Positions 1-8,177 of a stretch of 62,015 nt of DNA are shown piece by piece. The position numbers and the translations under genes were made by a program. How positions within the stretch are numbered: position 1 is the stretch's first letter; each line of letters starts with the position of its first letter. The stretch lies in assembly GCA_009777825.1 (NCBI GenBank), contig WRLA01000009.1, positions 1-62,015 of the forward strand, written 5' to 3'. The stretch comes from Bacteroidales bacterium (GTDB lineage: Bacteria > Bacteroidota > Bacteroidia > Bacteroidales > WRLA01). A model generated the notes under the pieces. It worked only from the letters and a program-made list of their open reading frames with translations. It was not told the DNA's origin and made no database searches.

Positions 1-48
1 TTTTTTCCTAACTTTGTACCCATAAAAGTTTATTGATGATTACTTGTA
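1..48 (-). repeat. Left copy of a 48/49-bp inverted repeat
   Basis: The reverse complement of bases 1-48 is nearly identical to 49833-49881; the only difference I see is one extra A in the right copy. On the minus strand the repeat contains an ATG (bases 23-21) followed by an open frame beginning MGTKLGK that runs off the left edge. A TACCTTTG promoter box lies at 67-60 on the same strand. The repeat may therefore be the 5' end of a gene outside the window, duplicated in inverted orientation about 49.8 kb away. No transposase is visible beside it. Confidence 0.75.
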
Positions 49-74
49 ATTTACTCATACAAAGGTAATCTTTT

Positions 75-308
75 TCAATGAACTTTTTTTATGGAATTGT
101 TGGGACAGTTATGGTAATTTGTGTATTTTCTTTCGATGTCCTTATATATTCTTTTCAAAAGTTCTTCTGCCGAAATAGACCTGTAAAAGTCCTCATCGGG
201 TTCATAATATACCCGCCGGGGTTCTTGAATAGATACATCATCTTCTACTGCCCAATCAAAATAGTCCTCTTGATTGGAAATAACCTCTTTACTGCTTGTT
301 ACTGTCAT
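75..308 (-). CDS. Small acidic hypothetical protein (77 aa)
   Basis: A short soluble protein with an acidic N-terminal half (residues 14-40 rich in D and E) and a basic C-terminal helix (SAEELLKRIYKDIERKY) ending in a Lys/His tail. No signal peptide or membrane segment is seen. An acidic linker followed by a basic helix resembles small antitoxin-type proteins of Bacteroidota, but no toxin gene is adjacent, so the role is unassigned. A TATCTTTG box at 340-333, about 25 nt before the ATG, supports this as a real transcript start. A gene on the same strand probably follows off the left edge. Confidence 0.55.
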   Translation of the reverse strand: MTVTSSKEVISNQEDYFDWAVEDDVSIQEPRRVYYEPDEDFYRSISAEELLKRIYKDIERKYTNYHNCPNNSIKKVH

Positions 309-332
309 AACGCTTACTGTTTAAGTTGGCGG

Positions 333-340
333 CAAAGATA
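333..340 (-). promoter_or_regulatory. -7 promoter element of the 77-aa gene
   Basis: TATCTTTG on the minus strand matches the Bacteroidota -7 consensus TAnnTTTG and lies 25 nt upstream of the ATG at 308. The -33 TTTG element is not obvious. Confidence 0.5.
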
Positions 341-386
341 CATCTTTTTGAGGATTTGAGACTTTTTTTCCACTAATGCACGAAAT

Positions 387-506
387 TGTCTGAACAGGAT
401 TTTCTTGATTTGCCTGATGGACATGATTGCTCATACACATCCTGCCAATCCTTACATCATGAAAATCATGTTCGGACAATTTTCTCTGTGCAACTCTGTG
501 TCCTCC
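387..506. repeat. Palindromic intergenic element (GTCTGAAC type) plus a CACAGAG fragment
   Basis: Bases about 387-480 begin with TTGTCTGAACAGGATTT and end with an imperfect reverse complement (ATCATGTTCGGACAA), with partly complementary ACATGATTG / CATCATGAAAATCATG segments inside. This is a palindromic dispersed repeat. It is followed by CTCTGTGCAACTCTGTGTC, a reverse-strand fragment of the CACAGAG family found throughout the window. Related GTCTGAAC boundaries occur near 4408, 8427, 8683, 10903 and 35846. Confidence 0.65.
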
Positions 507-653
507 AAAAAGTATCTTCCTTTTCTTTTCCCTTTTGGGGAAAATGCCGGAGGCAAAAGGGGCTGTCTCTGTGTTGAATATGATTTTTTTGAGGAAAAAC
601 ACGAATTTTTAATTTTTTTTTGTTTTTGTTCCGTATCGTAACTAAAAAAGTTT

Positions 654-661
654 TATCTTTG
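654..661 (+). promoter_or_regulatory. -7 promoter element of the 701-1387 gene
   Basis: TATCTTTG, matching TAnnTTTG, lies 39 nt before the chosen ATG at 701. Its position argues against the longer in-frame start at 620, which would lie upstream of the promoter. Confidence 0.6.
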
Positions 662-700
662 CAAAAATTTTTTGTGTTCATAATAAAAATTGTACAATAT

Positions 701-1387
701 ATGAAAACGTCTTATTCAAAATGTATTTTGGCTGCAGTGTTAATGTGCAGTGTATCAGTAGTTTTTGGGCAAAAAAGAACGTTGTTGGTAGAGACTATCA
801 ACGAGTGGAAGAACTGTAAAAACGTTCTTATCACCGCCACAAGAGGTAACGTCGCCGTGAGCGACAAGAACGGTTACGCCATTTCCGGGGAATTTCCTCC
901 CGAGATGTACGACGTCATCGTAGAAACATCTAAGAACCAACGACCTGTTACCGACATGGTTTTGACGGAATCCGGGAAGTTTTTAGTGCTGATCGGCAGA
1001 AACGGCTACACCGCCAAAGGTATTCCGGAAAAACTCGACGCCCGCTTGAAAGCGATCAACGCCGCCGACGGCGAGGTCATCTCCGTGTCGTTCAACGATA
1101 ACGGCGATTGGATCGTAGTCGCCGACGACGCAGTCTATGGCATCGTGTCGGGCATCAGCGACCTGCAATCCATCGCCAACGAGAACGGACGCATCCTGAC
1201 CGCCCACGTTACCAACGACGGCGTCGCCATCGTCTGCCAAAACGGCGTCTATCTCTACGGAGACTTCCCGAAAGCGTTGCCGGAAACCATCAGAAAAACG
1301 ACATTCCCCATCTACCGCGTGAAGTTCGCCGACGACGGCTCCTACTTCATCGCCGACAAAAAGGGAAGTTGCTCGTTTGGGTTGTGA
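701..1387 (+). CDS. Secreted five-repeat beta protein (228 aa)
   Basis: An N-terminal signal peptide (MKTSYSKCILAAVLMCSVSVVFGQ) is followed by about five degenerate repeats of 35-42 residues. Each has a strand resembling V.F.DDGS..I, then a NGYY.-like turn, then G.FP..L...I (for example SFNDNGDWIVVADDAVYG, HVTNDGVAIVCQNGVYLYG and KFADDGSYFIADKKGS). This pattern suggests a small beta-propeller-like repeat fold exported to the periplasm or surface; the function is unknown. The start at 701 was chosen because it gives a clean signal peptide and lies downstream of the promoter at 654-661. No T9SS sorting domain is present. The gene converges on the rpsN end of the ribosomal cluster. Confidence 0.7.
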   Translation: MKTSYSKCILAAVLMCSVSVVFGQKRTLLVETINEWKNCKNVLITATRGNVAVSDKNGYAISGEFPPEMYDVIVETSKNQRPVTDMVLTESGKFLVLIGRNGYTAKGIPEKLDARLKAINAADGEVISVSFNDNGDWIVVADDAVYGIVSGISDLQSIANENGRILTAHVTNDGVAIVCQNGVYLYGDFPKALPETIRKTTFPIYRVKFADDGSYFIADKKGSCSFGL

Positions 1388-1805
1388 TGCAATAAGGGAA
1401 TCATCCATTTGCATAAAGCAAAGTGCAGTTTTTCAGTAAAAACGCACTTTCCATAGTGCGATATTGAATACGGTTATCAAAATGTACTGCCGCTGTGGGC
1501 GTTTGGGTCATCATATAAAACCAGGGCAAACGCATTAAAATTTTTTGTTTGATAGAAGATGCTACCCGAAAATATCGGCTCTTTTGTACTAAAAATGCCA
1601 CTTTTCTCGAAATTTTCAGTGTACTACGGAAAGAGGGGCTGCAATGTGGAGTAAAATGCTAATAATCAATCATAGGGAGAGGAGGTAGGGAAACTACCGT
1701 CGAAGTCGGGAAAAACACAATAATTCCTTTTTACTGCAAAGGACTTTGGAGACGCTTTTTTGTCTTCCGAAAATTACTTGGCATCTATAACCAACCGGCA
1801 CTGCT
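1388..1805. other. Intergenic region between convergent units, with a hairpin
   Basis: This lies between the convergent ends of the secreted protein and rpsN. Bases 1421-1449 form an imperfect hairpin (AAGTGC...GCACTT arms with AGTTTTT / AAAAAC inside) that could terminate either strand. The remainder shows no convincing gene. In particular there is no rpsH, rplF or rplR following rpsN, although these normally come next in the spc operon. Confidence 0.5.
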
Positions 1806-2075
1806 CTACCAACTCGCTTTTTTGATTCCCGGAATGAGTCCGTTTGCCGACATTTCCCGGAAGTTGATACGGGAGATGCCGAATTTGCGCATGTATCCTT
1901 TTGGGCGTCCGGTGAGTTTGCAGCGGTTGTGCAGGCGGACGGGGCTTGCATTCTTGGGAAGTTTTTGGAGGGCTACATAGTCTCCGGCTTCTTTTAATGC
2001 TGCGCGTTTTTCAGCGTATTTTGCTACTAATCGTGCGCGTTTCACTTCGCGCGCTTTCATTGATTCCTTAGCCAT
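1806..2075 (-). CDS. rpsN: 30S ribosomal protein S14
   Basis: Eighty-nine residues, the long zinc-independent S14 type without CxxC motifs. It carries the conserved core [19 protein letters not shown] and ends in the canonical KKASW. S14 binds 16S rRNA in the head of the small subunit. The gene starts 2 bp after the rplE stop and is the last ribosomal gene of this minus-strand cluster. The usual downstream rpsH-rplF-rplR series is absent, so the spc operon is broken at this point. Confidence 0.97.
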   Translation of the reverse strand: MAKESMKAREVKRARLVAKYAEKRAALKEAGDYVALQKLPKNASPVRLHNRCKLTGRPKGYMRKFGISRINFREMSANGLIPGIKKASW

Positions 2076-2077
2076 GG

Positions 2078-2644
2078 TTATTTATTCTGATTTTTAAAGG
2101 GTAATCCAAAATGTTTTAATAATTCCAATGCTTCTTTGTCGGTGCGGGCGGTGGTTACGAAAGTGATGTCGAGTCCGTTGATTTTGTTGATCTTGTCGAG
2201 GTTGATTTCGGGGAAGATGATTTGTTCGCTCACGCCGAAAGAGTAGTTGCCGCGTCCGTCGAAGCCTTTGTCGTTGATGCCTTTGAAGTCGCGGATACGG
2301 GGTATCGAGACGGCGACTAAGCGGTCTAAGAACTCAAACATCCGCTCTCCGCGCAGGGTAACGCGGGCGCCGATGGACATGCCGCGTCTGAGTTTGAAGT
2401 TCGAGATGTCTTTTTTCGAGATGGTCGCAACGGCTTTCTGACCTGCTATCTGGGTCAGTTCCTGTACGCCGAACTCTATCAGTTTTTTGTCGGCGATGCC
2501 GGCGCCTAAGCCTTGGTTGAGGCATATTTTCTGAAGGCGCGGCACTTGCATGACCGTTTTGTACTGGAATTGTTCCATCATGGCGGGAACGATTTCTCCG
2601 GTATATTTGGTTTTCAACCTTGGAATATATTTGTTCTCTTTCAT
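2078..2644 (-). CDS. rplE: 50S ribosomal protein L5
   Basis: A full-length L5 of 188 residues with typical segments [14 protein letters not shown], the [15 protein letters not shown] region, [12 protein letters not shown] and the C-terminal [19 protein letters not shown]5 binds 5S rRNA and contributes to the central protuberance and the inter-subunit bridge. It follows rplX with a 3-bp gap and precedes rpsN with a 2-bp gap, implying co-transcription. No anomalies are seen. Confidence 0.97.
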   Translation of the reverse strand: MKENKYIPRLKTKYTGEIVPAMMEQFQYKTVMQVPRLQKICLNQGLGAGIADKKLIEFGVQELTQIAGQKAVATISKKDISNFKLRRGMSIGARVTLRGERMFEFLDRLVAVSIPRIRDFKGINDKGFDGRGNYSFGVSEQIIFPEINLDKINKINGLDITFVTTARTDKEALELLKHFGLPFKNQNK

Positions 2645-2647
2645 TGG

Positions 2648-2989
2648 TTACCTCCCTTGTGTTTTTGATTTTATTACTTCCCCGGTGTTTTTGGAGTAGC
2701 GGACGATTTTCCCTGTTTTCGGATCTTCTTTGCGTCCGATGCGGGTGGGTTTGCCGCTTCCGTCAATGACCATCAGGTTGGAAAGGTGGATGGGCGCCTC
2801 GACGTCTATGATGCCGCCTTTGGGGTGTTTGGCGTTGGGGCGCTGGCTTTTTTTGATCATGTTCACGCCGCTGACGATGGCGCGTGATTTGTTCACCAAT
2901 ACTTCGCGTACTTCACCCTCTTTTCCTTTCGATTCTCCGGCGATCACCATTACTTTGTCGCCTTTCTTTACATGAAATTTTCTACGCAT
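2648..2989 (-). CDS. rplX: 50S ribosomal protein L24
   Basis: 113 residues with the N-terminal KOW motif ([20 protein letters not shown]), then [18 protein letters not shown] and [13 protein letters not shown], as expected for bacterial L24, an early 23S rRNA assembly protein near the exit tunnel. The start [11 protein letters not shown] gives the usual distance to the KOW motif. It sits between rplN and rplE on the same strand with short gaps. Confidence 0.96.
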   Translation of the reverse strand: MRRKFHVKKGDKVMVIAGESKGKEGEVREVLVNKSRAIVSGVNMIKKSQRPNAKHPKGGIIDVEAPIHLSNLMVIDGSGKPTRIGRKEDPKTGKIVRYSKNTGEVIKSKTQGR

Positions 2990-3006
2990 AGCTCTTCTTT
3001 CTTTTT

Positions 3007-3375
3007 TTATAACACTTCAGGGGCTAAAGAAACAATTTTCATATATTGTTTTTCTCTTAATTCTCTGGCAACGGGTCCGAAGATGCGTGTTCCGACCATT
3101 TCTCCGGCAGCGTTCAGGATGACCACTGCGTTGTCGTCGAAGCGGATGTATGATCCGTCGCCGCGACGAATTTCTTTCTTGGTTCTCACGATGACGGCTT
3201 TGGCGACGACGCCTTTCTTGATGGTTCCGTCGGGCAGCGCTTTTTTCACTGTTACCACGATACGGTCGCCGATGGAGGCGTATCTTTTCCTCGTTCCGCC
3301 TAAGACGCGTATGCAGAGTACTTCTTTTGCTCCGCTGTTGTCTGCTACAGCTAATCTGGATTCTTGTTGTATCAT
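3007..3375 (-). CDS. rplN: 50S ribosomal protein L14
   Basis: 122 residues beginning [19 protein letters not shown] and containing the [17 protein letters not shown] and [14 protein letters not shown] signatures of L14, which binds 23S rRNA at the subunit interface. The length is normal for the family. It lies 2 bp downstream of rpsQ, with 17 bp to rplX. No anomalies are seen. Confidence 0.97.
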   Translation of the reverse strand: MIQQESRLAVADNSGAKEVLCIRVLGGTRKRYASIGDRIVVTVKKALPDGTIKKGVVAKAVIVRTKKEIRRGDGSYIRFDDNAVVILNAAGEMVGTRIFGPVARELREKQYMKIVSLAPEVL

Positions 3376-3377
3376 AA

Positions 3378-3632
3378 CTATTTAGCTCTTTCTATTATTT
3401 CAACTAATCGCCAGCATTTTGTCTTGCTCAACGGGCGGGTCTCGGCGATTTTTACCGTATCGCCTTCGCCGCAATCGTTGTTTGCGTCATGGGCATGAAA
3501 CTTGGAGGATTTCTTTACAAACTTTCCGTATTTCGGATGTTTCACCTTCCGTTCTACCATCACGACGATGGACTTGTCCATTTTGTTGCTGGTAACAACA
3601 CCTGTTTTTTCTTTTCTGAGATTACGTTCCAT
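3378..3632 (-). CDS. rpsQ: 30S ribosomal protein S17
   Basis: 84 residues with the OB-fold S17 pattern [20 protein letters not shown], then [17 protein letters not shown] and the conserved [18 protein letters not shown] motif. S17 is a primary 16S rRNA-binding protein. It is 6 bp from rpmC and 2 bp from rplN in the standard spc/S10 gene order. Confidence 0.97.
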   Translation of the reverse strand: MERNLRKEKTGVVTSNKMDKSIVVMVERKVKHPKYGKFVKKSSKFHAHDANNDCGEGDTVKIAETRPLSKTKCWRLVEIIERAK

Positions 3633-3638
3633 TATATT

Positions 3639-3839
3639 TTAACTTTGTTCGATTTCTCTTCTTCTCAGCTCGGTTTTTATTCTCGCTATAGATCTTCTAT
3701 ATGCTTTTAACGTATTGGGGTTGTCCAACGGGTTGACCGCGTGGTTGAGCCGCAATTTTGTTAAATGAGTCGTCTCATTGTCTAATCTTTCAATCAAGTC
3801 ATTTGTTGAAAGTTCTTTTAAACCTTCTTCTTTTTTCAT
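3639..3839 (-). CDS. rpmC: 50S ribosomal protein L29
   Basis: 66 residues forming the two-helix L29 fold: KELSTNDLIERLDNETTHLT, an LRLNHAVNPLDNP turn, and a basic C-terminal helix RRSIARIKTELRRREIE. L29 lies near the tunnel exit. It follows rplP with an 18-bp gap and precedes rpsQ. Confidence 0.95.
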   Translation of the reverse strand: MKKEEGLKELSTNDLIERLDNETTHLTKLRLNHAVNPLDNPNTLKAYRRSIARIKTELRRREIEQS

Positions 3840-3857
3840 CTTTAAAAAGTCTTTGGG

Positions 3858-4289
3858 TTATGCATTGGCGTCGTAGTCACGACGTAAAATAAATTTTGTT
3901 GTCATCGGTAATTTTTGCGCTGCGAGGCGTAACGCTTCTTTTGCTATCTCCAACGGCACGCCGTCGGCTTCGAAGAGAATGCGTCCCGGCTTAACGGCGG
4001 CGACAAAGAGTTCGGGTGCGCCTTTACCTTTTCCCATACGCACCTCGGCGGGTTTTTTCGTTAGGGGCTTATCGGGAAATATGCGAATCCAGATTTGTCC
4101 TTCACGTTTCATGTAACGTGTAACTGCCTGACGCGCAGCCTCTATCTGTCGCCCGGTAACCCAGCCGAACTGGAGGGCTTTGATGGCGTAACTGCCGAAG
4201 GCTATCTCGGCGCCGCGGTGTGCGTTACCGGCTATCGAGCCTTTGCCCTTTTGCTGCTTCCTGTATTTTGTCCTTTTTGGCTGTAACAT
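3858..4289 (-). CDS. rplP: 50S ribosomal protein L16
   Basis: 143 residues starting [15 protein letters not shown] and containing [15 protein letters not shown] and [20 protein letters not shown], all characteristic of L16, which helps organise the peptidyl-transferase region and binds A-site tRNA. It is the first gene of the minus-strand cluster. In standard order rpsC lies immediately upstream; here rpsC is 44 kb away on the opposite strand, and rplP instead has its own promoter (4342-4386). Confidence 0.97.
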   Translation of the reverse strand: MLQPKRTKYRKQQKGKGSIAGNAHRGAEIAFGSYAIKALQFGWVTGRQIEAARQAVTRYMKREGQIWIRIFPDKPLTKKPAEVRMGKGKGAPELFVAAVKPGRILFEADGVPLEIAKEALRLAAQKLPMTTKFILRRDYDANA

Positions 4290-4341
4290 CTTAGTAGCTT
4301 TTTATTTTAATTTTCTTCTTTTTCAATTCTCCCGCAAACTT

Positions 4342-4386
4342 CTTTTTTGGGGGGTGCAAAGGTACACATTTTTTTAATACAAAAAA
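4342..4386 (-). promoter_or_regulatory. Promoter of rplP operon, inverted copy of the rplW promoter
   Basis: On the minus strand this reads TTTTTTGTATTAAAAAAA, then TACCTTTG (-7 box at 4364-4357), then CACCCCCCAAAAAAG. The same 45-bp stretch, with only small differences, occurs on the plus strand at 45987-46031 ahead of rplW. Both halves of the split ribosomal operon thus carry the same promoter block. The 5' leader before rplP is about 60 nt. Confidence 0.85.
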
Positions 4387-4481
4387 GGTTTTGAAAAATT
4401 TTTTTTGTCTGAACCGTGATTTTAGGGTAAATGTTCTTTTTACTCATAATATTCAAACAGATAAATCGATTATTTTTCTTT

Positions 4482-4517
4482 AATTTGGCGAGATATAAGT
4501 TTGTAATTCGCCAAATT
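4482..4517. promoter_or_regulatory. Perfect 10-bp inverted repeat upstream of the DUF4294 gene
   Basis: AATTTGGCGA and TCGCCAAATT are exact reverse complements separated by about 16 nt. They lie upstream of a TATTTTTG box near 4551. There is no T-run, so an operator or RNA hairpin fits better than a terminator. The region 4387-4481 also holds a TTGTCTGAACCGTGATTTT repeat boundary. Confidence 0.5.
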
Positions 4518-4573
4518 GAATATTTTTTGTATCTTTCAATTAAAAAATTGTATTTTTGTAAAAATTTTTCACG

Positions 4574-5152
4574 TTGAAGAAGTTATTATTTATTTTATTG
4601 ATAGTCAGTTCGTTACATCTTTTTTCACAGGAGGATGGGAGACGAAAAATGGTCGAAGTCTATATGAACGGACAGGATACCTCGTACTTTATGATGCTTT
4701 CCGAGGTGGAAATCTTTGGCAAAGTCAAACTTACTTTGGAGGAGCAACGGCAGTACAACAAGTTGGTGCGTCATGTGTTGAAAGTGTATCCTTACGCTAA
4801 ACTCGCGGGGATAAAATTTCGCGAATATCAACCCATCTTGGATGCTCAGAAGTCGAACAGTGCCCGTAAAAAGTACATGAAGAAAATCGAAGACGAACTG
4901 TGGAAATCCTACGGGAACGAGATAAAAAACCTGACCTACACGCAAGGACAAATCTTGCTGAAACTCATTGACCGTGAGACGGAAAAGTCGGGATATGTGG
5001 TGTTGAAAGAGTTGCGGGGAGGCGTCCGCGCCTTTTTCTACCAAGGCTTCGCCAAACTGTGGGGCTACAACCTGAAAACGGAATACGACCCCGCCGGCGA
5101 AGATTGGATGATCGAATATATCGTACAGAGGATCGAACGGGGGGAGTTATAA
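4574..5152 (+). CDS. DUF4294 family protein (192 aa)
   Basis: An exported protein with signal sequence (first 19 residues, ending LHLFSQ) and the Bacteroidota-specific DUF4294 core: KVYPYAKLAGIKFREY, LTYTQGQILLKLIDRET and LRGGVRAFFYQGFAKLWG near the C-terminus. The family's function is not established. The start codon is TTG, chosen because it directly precedes the signal peptide and no in-frame ATG is available before it; it lies only about 15 nt after a TATTTTTG promoter box, implying a very short leader. It is followed by two membrane or outer-membrane genes on the same strand. Confidence 0.85.
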   Translation: MKKLLFILLIVSSLHLFSQEDGRRKMVEVYMNGQDTSYFMMLSEVEIFGKVKLTLEEQRQYNKLVRHVLKVYPYAKLAGIKFREYQPILDAQKSNSARKKYMKKIEDELWKSYGNEIKNLTYTQGQILLKLIDRETEKSGYVVLKELRGGVRAFFYQGFAKLWGYNLKTEYDPAGEDWMIEYIVQRIERGEL

Positions 5153-5171
5153 TGTTGAATAAATTTTTAAA

Positions 5172-5957
5172 GTGATGACAAATAGCATTAAATTTGATGA
5201 CAGCGGCCTGCATGAACAACAGGCGCTGTCTCAAAATTCAAAATTCTTTACCACAAAGGACACAAAGGGTTTTCACAAAGAACACAATACGCTTGTTACA
5301 AAACTTTGTCCTCTATTTTTTCTTGTACTGTTTTTCCTGCAATACAACATTGCGCAGGGGCAAAATTTTTACGGAGGCGTCATGGCAGGCATCAATGGCT
5401 GTCAGGTGGGCGGCGACGGGCTTTCGGGTTACCATAAGGCGGGATTTTTTGGTGGCGGGTTCGTCGGATGGCGGTTTACGCCGATGAGCGCCCTGCGGAT
5501 GGAGTTGGAATTTTCACAAAAAGGCAGCAAGGAGACGCCTACCGAAGAAAATGAGCATTATTATTATCGGATGCACCTGAATTGTATTGACTTACCGCTC
5601 TTGTATCAACTCTTTTTCAATATTAAGAATCAGAAGTTTGCTGTTGAAGCCGGACTTTCCTATACCTACGTCATCGGCGACCCGAAAGAAGAAGGGATAG
5701 ACGGAACGGGTTTCAACTATATTGTGGACGGCACCGGAAGACCATTCACTGCCTCCAGCATGAATCTTGTGGTGGGGCTCTATTACCATATCACTCAAAA
5801 CTTCTTTGTCAACCTGCGCACATCCAACGGGATTACGCCCATTAGAAAAGACCCTGCTCTGAAACGCCATCCCTTGTGGGGCGGTGGTGGGCAATATAAC
5901 GACGTTCTCACACTATCTTTAGGCTGGGACTTCGGCAAAGGAGCCATTTATGAATAA
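5172..5957 (+). CDS. PorT-like outer-membrane beta-barrel protein with repeat-derived N-terminus
   Basis: From about residue 45 there is a signal-like hydrophobic stretch (LCPLFFLVLFFLQYNIAQGQ), then an outer-membrane beta-barrel with alternating strands: FYGGVMAGINGCQVGGDG, FFGGGFVGWRFTPM, MELEFSQKGS, MHLNCIDLPLLYQLF and a final VLTLSLGWDFGKG. This matches the PorT-like or OMP_b-brl_2 family of Bacteroidota. The first 44 residues are unusual: they include FFTTKDTKGFHKEHN, encoded by bases about 5249-5290, an ACAAAGGACACAAAGG-type dispersed repeat. The native start was probably near the hydrophobic stretch and has been displaced by the repeat; the true start is uncertain. Confidence 0.75.
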   Translation: MMTNSIKFDDSGLHEQQALSQNSKFFTTKDTKGFHKEHNTLVTKLCPLFFLVLFFLQYNIAQGQNFYGGVMAGINGCQVGGDGLSGYHKAGFFGGGFVGWRFTPMSALRMELEFSQKGSKETPTEENEHYYYRMHLNCIDLPLLYQLFFNIKNQKFAVEAGLSYTYVIGDPKEEGIDGTGFNYIVDGTGRPFTASSMNLVVGLYYHITQNFFVNLRTSNGITPIRKDPALKRHPLWGGGGQYNDVLTLSLGWDFGKGAIYE

Positions 5958-5970
5958 AAAATTTAAATAA

Positions 5971-7089
5971 ATGGCATTCGATAGAAAAAAAATCATCCGG
6001 TTTTTCACGTGGAAACGGTTGCTGTTTCCAATCATTATTGGGTTGGGCGTTGCCGTTTGGTTGCTTATTGATGATTTCGACGTTGATGTTTTCAAAGGGT
6101 GGCGTTGGGGGTATCAGGCGCTGTTGTGCGTTATCATTGCGGCGGCGTTGCAGGTTTTGCGCGACGTTTTCTACATGTTGCGGTTGCGAATTTTGACGGA
6201 ACGGCAACTCAGTTGGCGACAGTCGTTTCAGGTGGTGATGCTGTGGGAGTTCGCCTCGGCAATAACGCCATCGGTAGTGGGCGGCTCTGCCGTCGCTTTC
6301 TTCATCATCGAACGGGAAGGAATCGCCTTAGGACGTTCTACGGCTATTGTGCTGATTACCGCCTTCTTAGACGAGATGTTCTATCTGCTGATGGTGCCGA
6401 TTGTGCTAGCGATTGTGGGCTTCGGCGGACTGTTCGACTTAGAAAGAAGTACGACGGTGTTCGGCATGGAAATGGGAATGAAAACACTGTTCTACGCAGG
6501 TTACGGTTTTATTTTGATACTGAACGCTTTTATCGCTTACGGCATCTTCTTCAACCCGAAAGGACTGAAAAATATCCTCGTTTCCGTTTTTAAGTTGCGC
6601 ATTTTAAAACGCTGGCGCGAACAGGCGGAACGTGTTGGCAACGACATCGTTACCACGTCGGTAGAGATGAAGAAGAAGTCATTTTCCTTTTGGATGAAAG
6701 CGGCTTCCACGACGTTTTTCTCGTGGACGGCGCGTTTCCTGATGGTCAACTTTCTCATCGTCGGCGCCTGGTATCTGAAAGGGAGCGACAGCTTCGAAGC
6801 CATCCCCATCATCGGCGACGGGACGCAGTGGCTGATCTACGCCAAACAACTCGTCATGTGGATTGTGCTGATGATCAGTCCGATACCCGGCGGAAGCGGC
6901 GTGGCGGAATATCTCTTCTCCGACTTTCTTTCCTCTTTTATCCCTGTTGGACTGTCGCCGTCCTTAGCGCTGTTGTGGCGGCTGATGAGTTATTACAGTT
7001 ATCTTATCGCCGGACTTATCGTCTTTCCGCTGTGGCTGCGGCGCGTTTTCTCGCGGAAACATTTGAAAAAGATAGAGGGACGACCTTAG
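5971..7089 (+). CDS. Flippase-like integral membrane protein (LPG synthase TM region/UPF0104)
   Basis: 372 residues with about eight hydrophobic segments and the family hallmarks of the lysylphosphatidylglycerol-synthase membrane domain: MLWEFASAITPSVVGGSAVAFF near residue 90, ISPIPGGSGVAEYLF near residue 300, and a final LLWRLMSYYSYLIAGL segment. No C-terminal aminoacyl-transferase domain follows, so it is the stand-alone type, whose substrate (lipid or polyprenyl carrier) is usually unknown. It follows the beta-barrel gene by 13 bp, suggesting one transcript. Confidence 0.85.
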   Translation: MAFDRKKIIRFFTWKRLLFPIIIGLGVAVWLLIDDFDVDVFKGWRWGYQALLCVIIAAALQVLRDVFYMLRLRILTERQLSWRQSFQVVMLWEFASAITPSVVGGSAVAFFIIEREGIALGRSTAIVLITAFLDEMFYLLMVPIVLAIVGFGGLFDLERSTTVFGMEMGMKTLFYAGYGFILILNAFIAYGIFFNPKGLKNILVSVFKLRILKRWREQAERVGNDIVTTSVEMKKKSFSFWMKAASTTFFSWTARFLMVNFLIVGAWYLKGSDSFEAIPIIGDGTQWLIYAKQLVMWIVLMISPIPGGSGVAEYLFSDFLSSFIPVGLSPSLALLWRLMSYYSYLIAGLIVFPLWLRRVFSRKHLKKIEGRP

Positions 7090-7402
7090 TGATGTGAGAT
7101 GTGAGATGTGAGATGTGAGATGTGAGATGTGAGATGTGAGATGTGCGATGTGCGATGTGCGATGTGAGATGTGAGATGTGAGGCCTACGAGTTACTTTTC
7201 CAGCACAGAGGCACGGAGGGCACAGAGTTACACAGAGATTCTTTGCGCACCTTGCGATACATCCCTTTGCGCTTCTGCGTTAAAATTTTAAACGCAAAGA
7301 CGCAAAGGTTTTACGCAAAGGACGCTATAGTGTATAGTCTAAACGTCTTGTGTCTCACAGTCCCACATCACACATCTCAAAATCTCACATCTCAAAAAAG
7401 CG
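7090..7402. repeat. Heptanucleotide array and CACAGAG/GCAAAGG repeats
   Basis: Bases about 7090-7180 are about thirteen copies of a 7-bp unit GTGAGAT/GTGCGAT. They are followed by a CAGCACAGAGGCACGGAG element, then ACGCAAAGACGCAAAGG motifs, and finally TCACAT/CTCAAAA units. No protein-coding signal is seen. The block separates the flippase-like gene from lpxH. Confidence 0.85.
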
Positions 7403-7403
7403 T

Positions 7404-7411
7404 TATCTTTG
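7404..7411 (+). promoter_or_regulatory. -7 promoter element immediately before lpxH
   Basis: TATCTTTG ends only 4 nt before the ATG at 7416. If transcription starts the usual few bases downstream of the box, the lpxH mRNA would be leaderless or nearly so. Confidence 0.6.
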
Positions 7412-7415
7412 CAGC

Positions 7416-8177
7416 ATGATGACCTATTTCGTTTCCGACCAACATTTCGGCACTCCTACCCGCGAGGCGAGCGCTCAGCGGGAAGTTTTGTTCGTCAAGT
7501 GGCTTGAACAGGTTCGCGGCGACGCCGAGGCGATCTATCTTTTAGGCGATTTGTTCGATTTCTGGTTTGAGTATCAGACGGTGGTGCAGAAAGGATATGT
7601 CCGTCTTTTCGGGAAGTTGGCTGAGATTGTTGATGCGGGCGTTCCGGTCTATTATTTTTGCGGTAATCACGACATCCGGAATGTTGATTATTTGGAGACG
7701 GAAATAGGTGTGAAACTGTGCCGCAAACCGGCAATAGAAGTGATAAAGGGCAAACGTTTCTATCTGGCGCACGGCGACGCTCTCGGCAAGGGCGACAAAA
7801 GATACAAATTCATGAAAAAAATCTTTGAATCTCGCTTTAATCAGTGGTGGTTTCGATGGATTCATCCCGACATAGGCAATCGCTTGGCATGGTTCTGGGC
7901 AGAGAAAAATCGTATTGCCAACCAGAAGAAAAGCAAAAAACACATTGAAAAAACAGGCGCCACATTCAGCGAAACCAACGTGAAAAACCGGTTGGCAAAC
8001 TATTGCAAGGAGATCCTGAAAACGGAAAAGATTGACTATTTCGTCTTCGGACACTATCACCAACCTATTGAATATGCGCTGACCCCCGCAGTGAAACTCT
8101 TTACCGTCGGCGACTGGATGCGCTATTTCTCATACGGCGTGTTCGATGGGGAGAAATTTGAATTGTTGCAACAATGA
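7416..8177 (+). CDS. lpxH: UDP-2,3-diacylglucosamine diphosphatase
   Basis: 253 residues of a calcineurin-like metallophosphoesterase that converts UDP-2,3-diacylglucosamine to lipid X in lipid A synthesis, peripheral to the inner membrane. Metal-binding motifs are present in order: DQHFG (residues 7-11), GDLFDFW (about 43-49), GNHD (about 84-87), AHGD (about 120) and FGHYHQP (about 208). The start MMTYFVSDQHFG gives the family N-terminus; a longer in-frame start lies within repeat DNA upstream of the promoter and was rejected. The gene stands alone between two repeat-rich regions. Confidence 0.9.
   Translation: MMTYFVSDQHFGTPTREASAQREVLFVKWLEQVRGDAEAIYLLGDLFDFWFEYQTVVQKGYVRLFGKLAEIVDAGVPVYYFCGNHDIRNVDYLETEIGVKLCRKPAIEVIKGKRFYLAHGDALGKGDKRYKFMKKIFESRFNQWWFRWIHPDIGNRLAWFWAEKNRIANQKKSKKHIEKTGATFSETNVKNRLANYCKEILKTEKIDYFVFGHYHQPIEYALTPAVKLFTVGDWMRYFSYGVFDGEKFELLQQ

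Noticed and set aside
983..1414. 143-codon antisense frame over the secreted repeat protein
   Set aside because: It is a shadow of the opposite strand: no promoter, no family resemblance, and the plus-strand frame has a signal peptide and repeats.
1401..1601. Possible transposase fragment downstream of rpsN
   Set aside because: The 66-codon frame shows no DDE or other transposase motif that I recognise, and no terminal inverted repeats were found.
1785..1825. tRNA-like D-arm (GAGTTGGTAGAGCA) on the minus strand
   Set aside because: It coincides with the conserved SW-stop end of rpsN; no acceptor stem, anticodon arm or T-arm (GGTTCGAATCC-like) follows.
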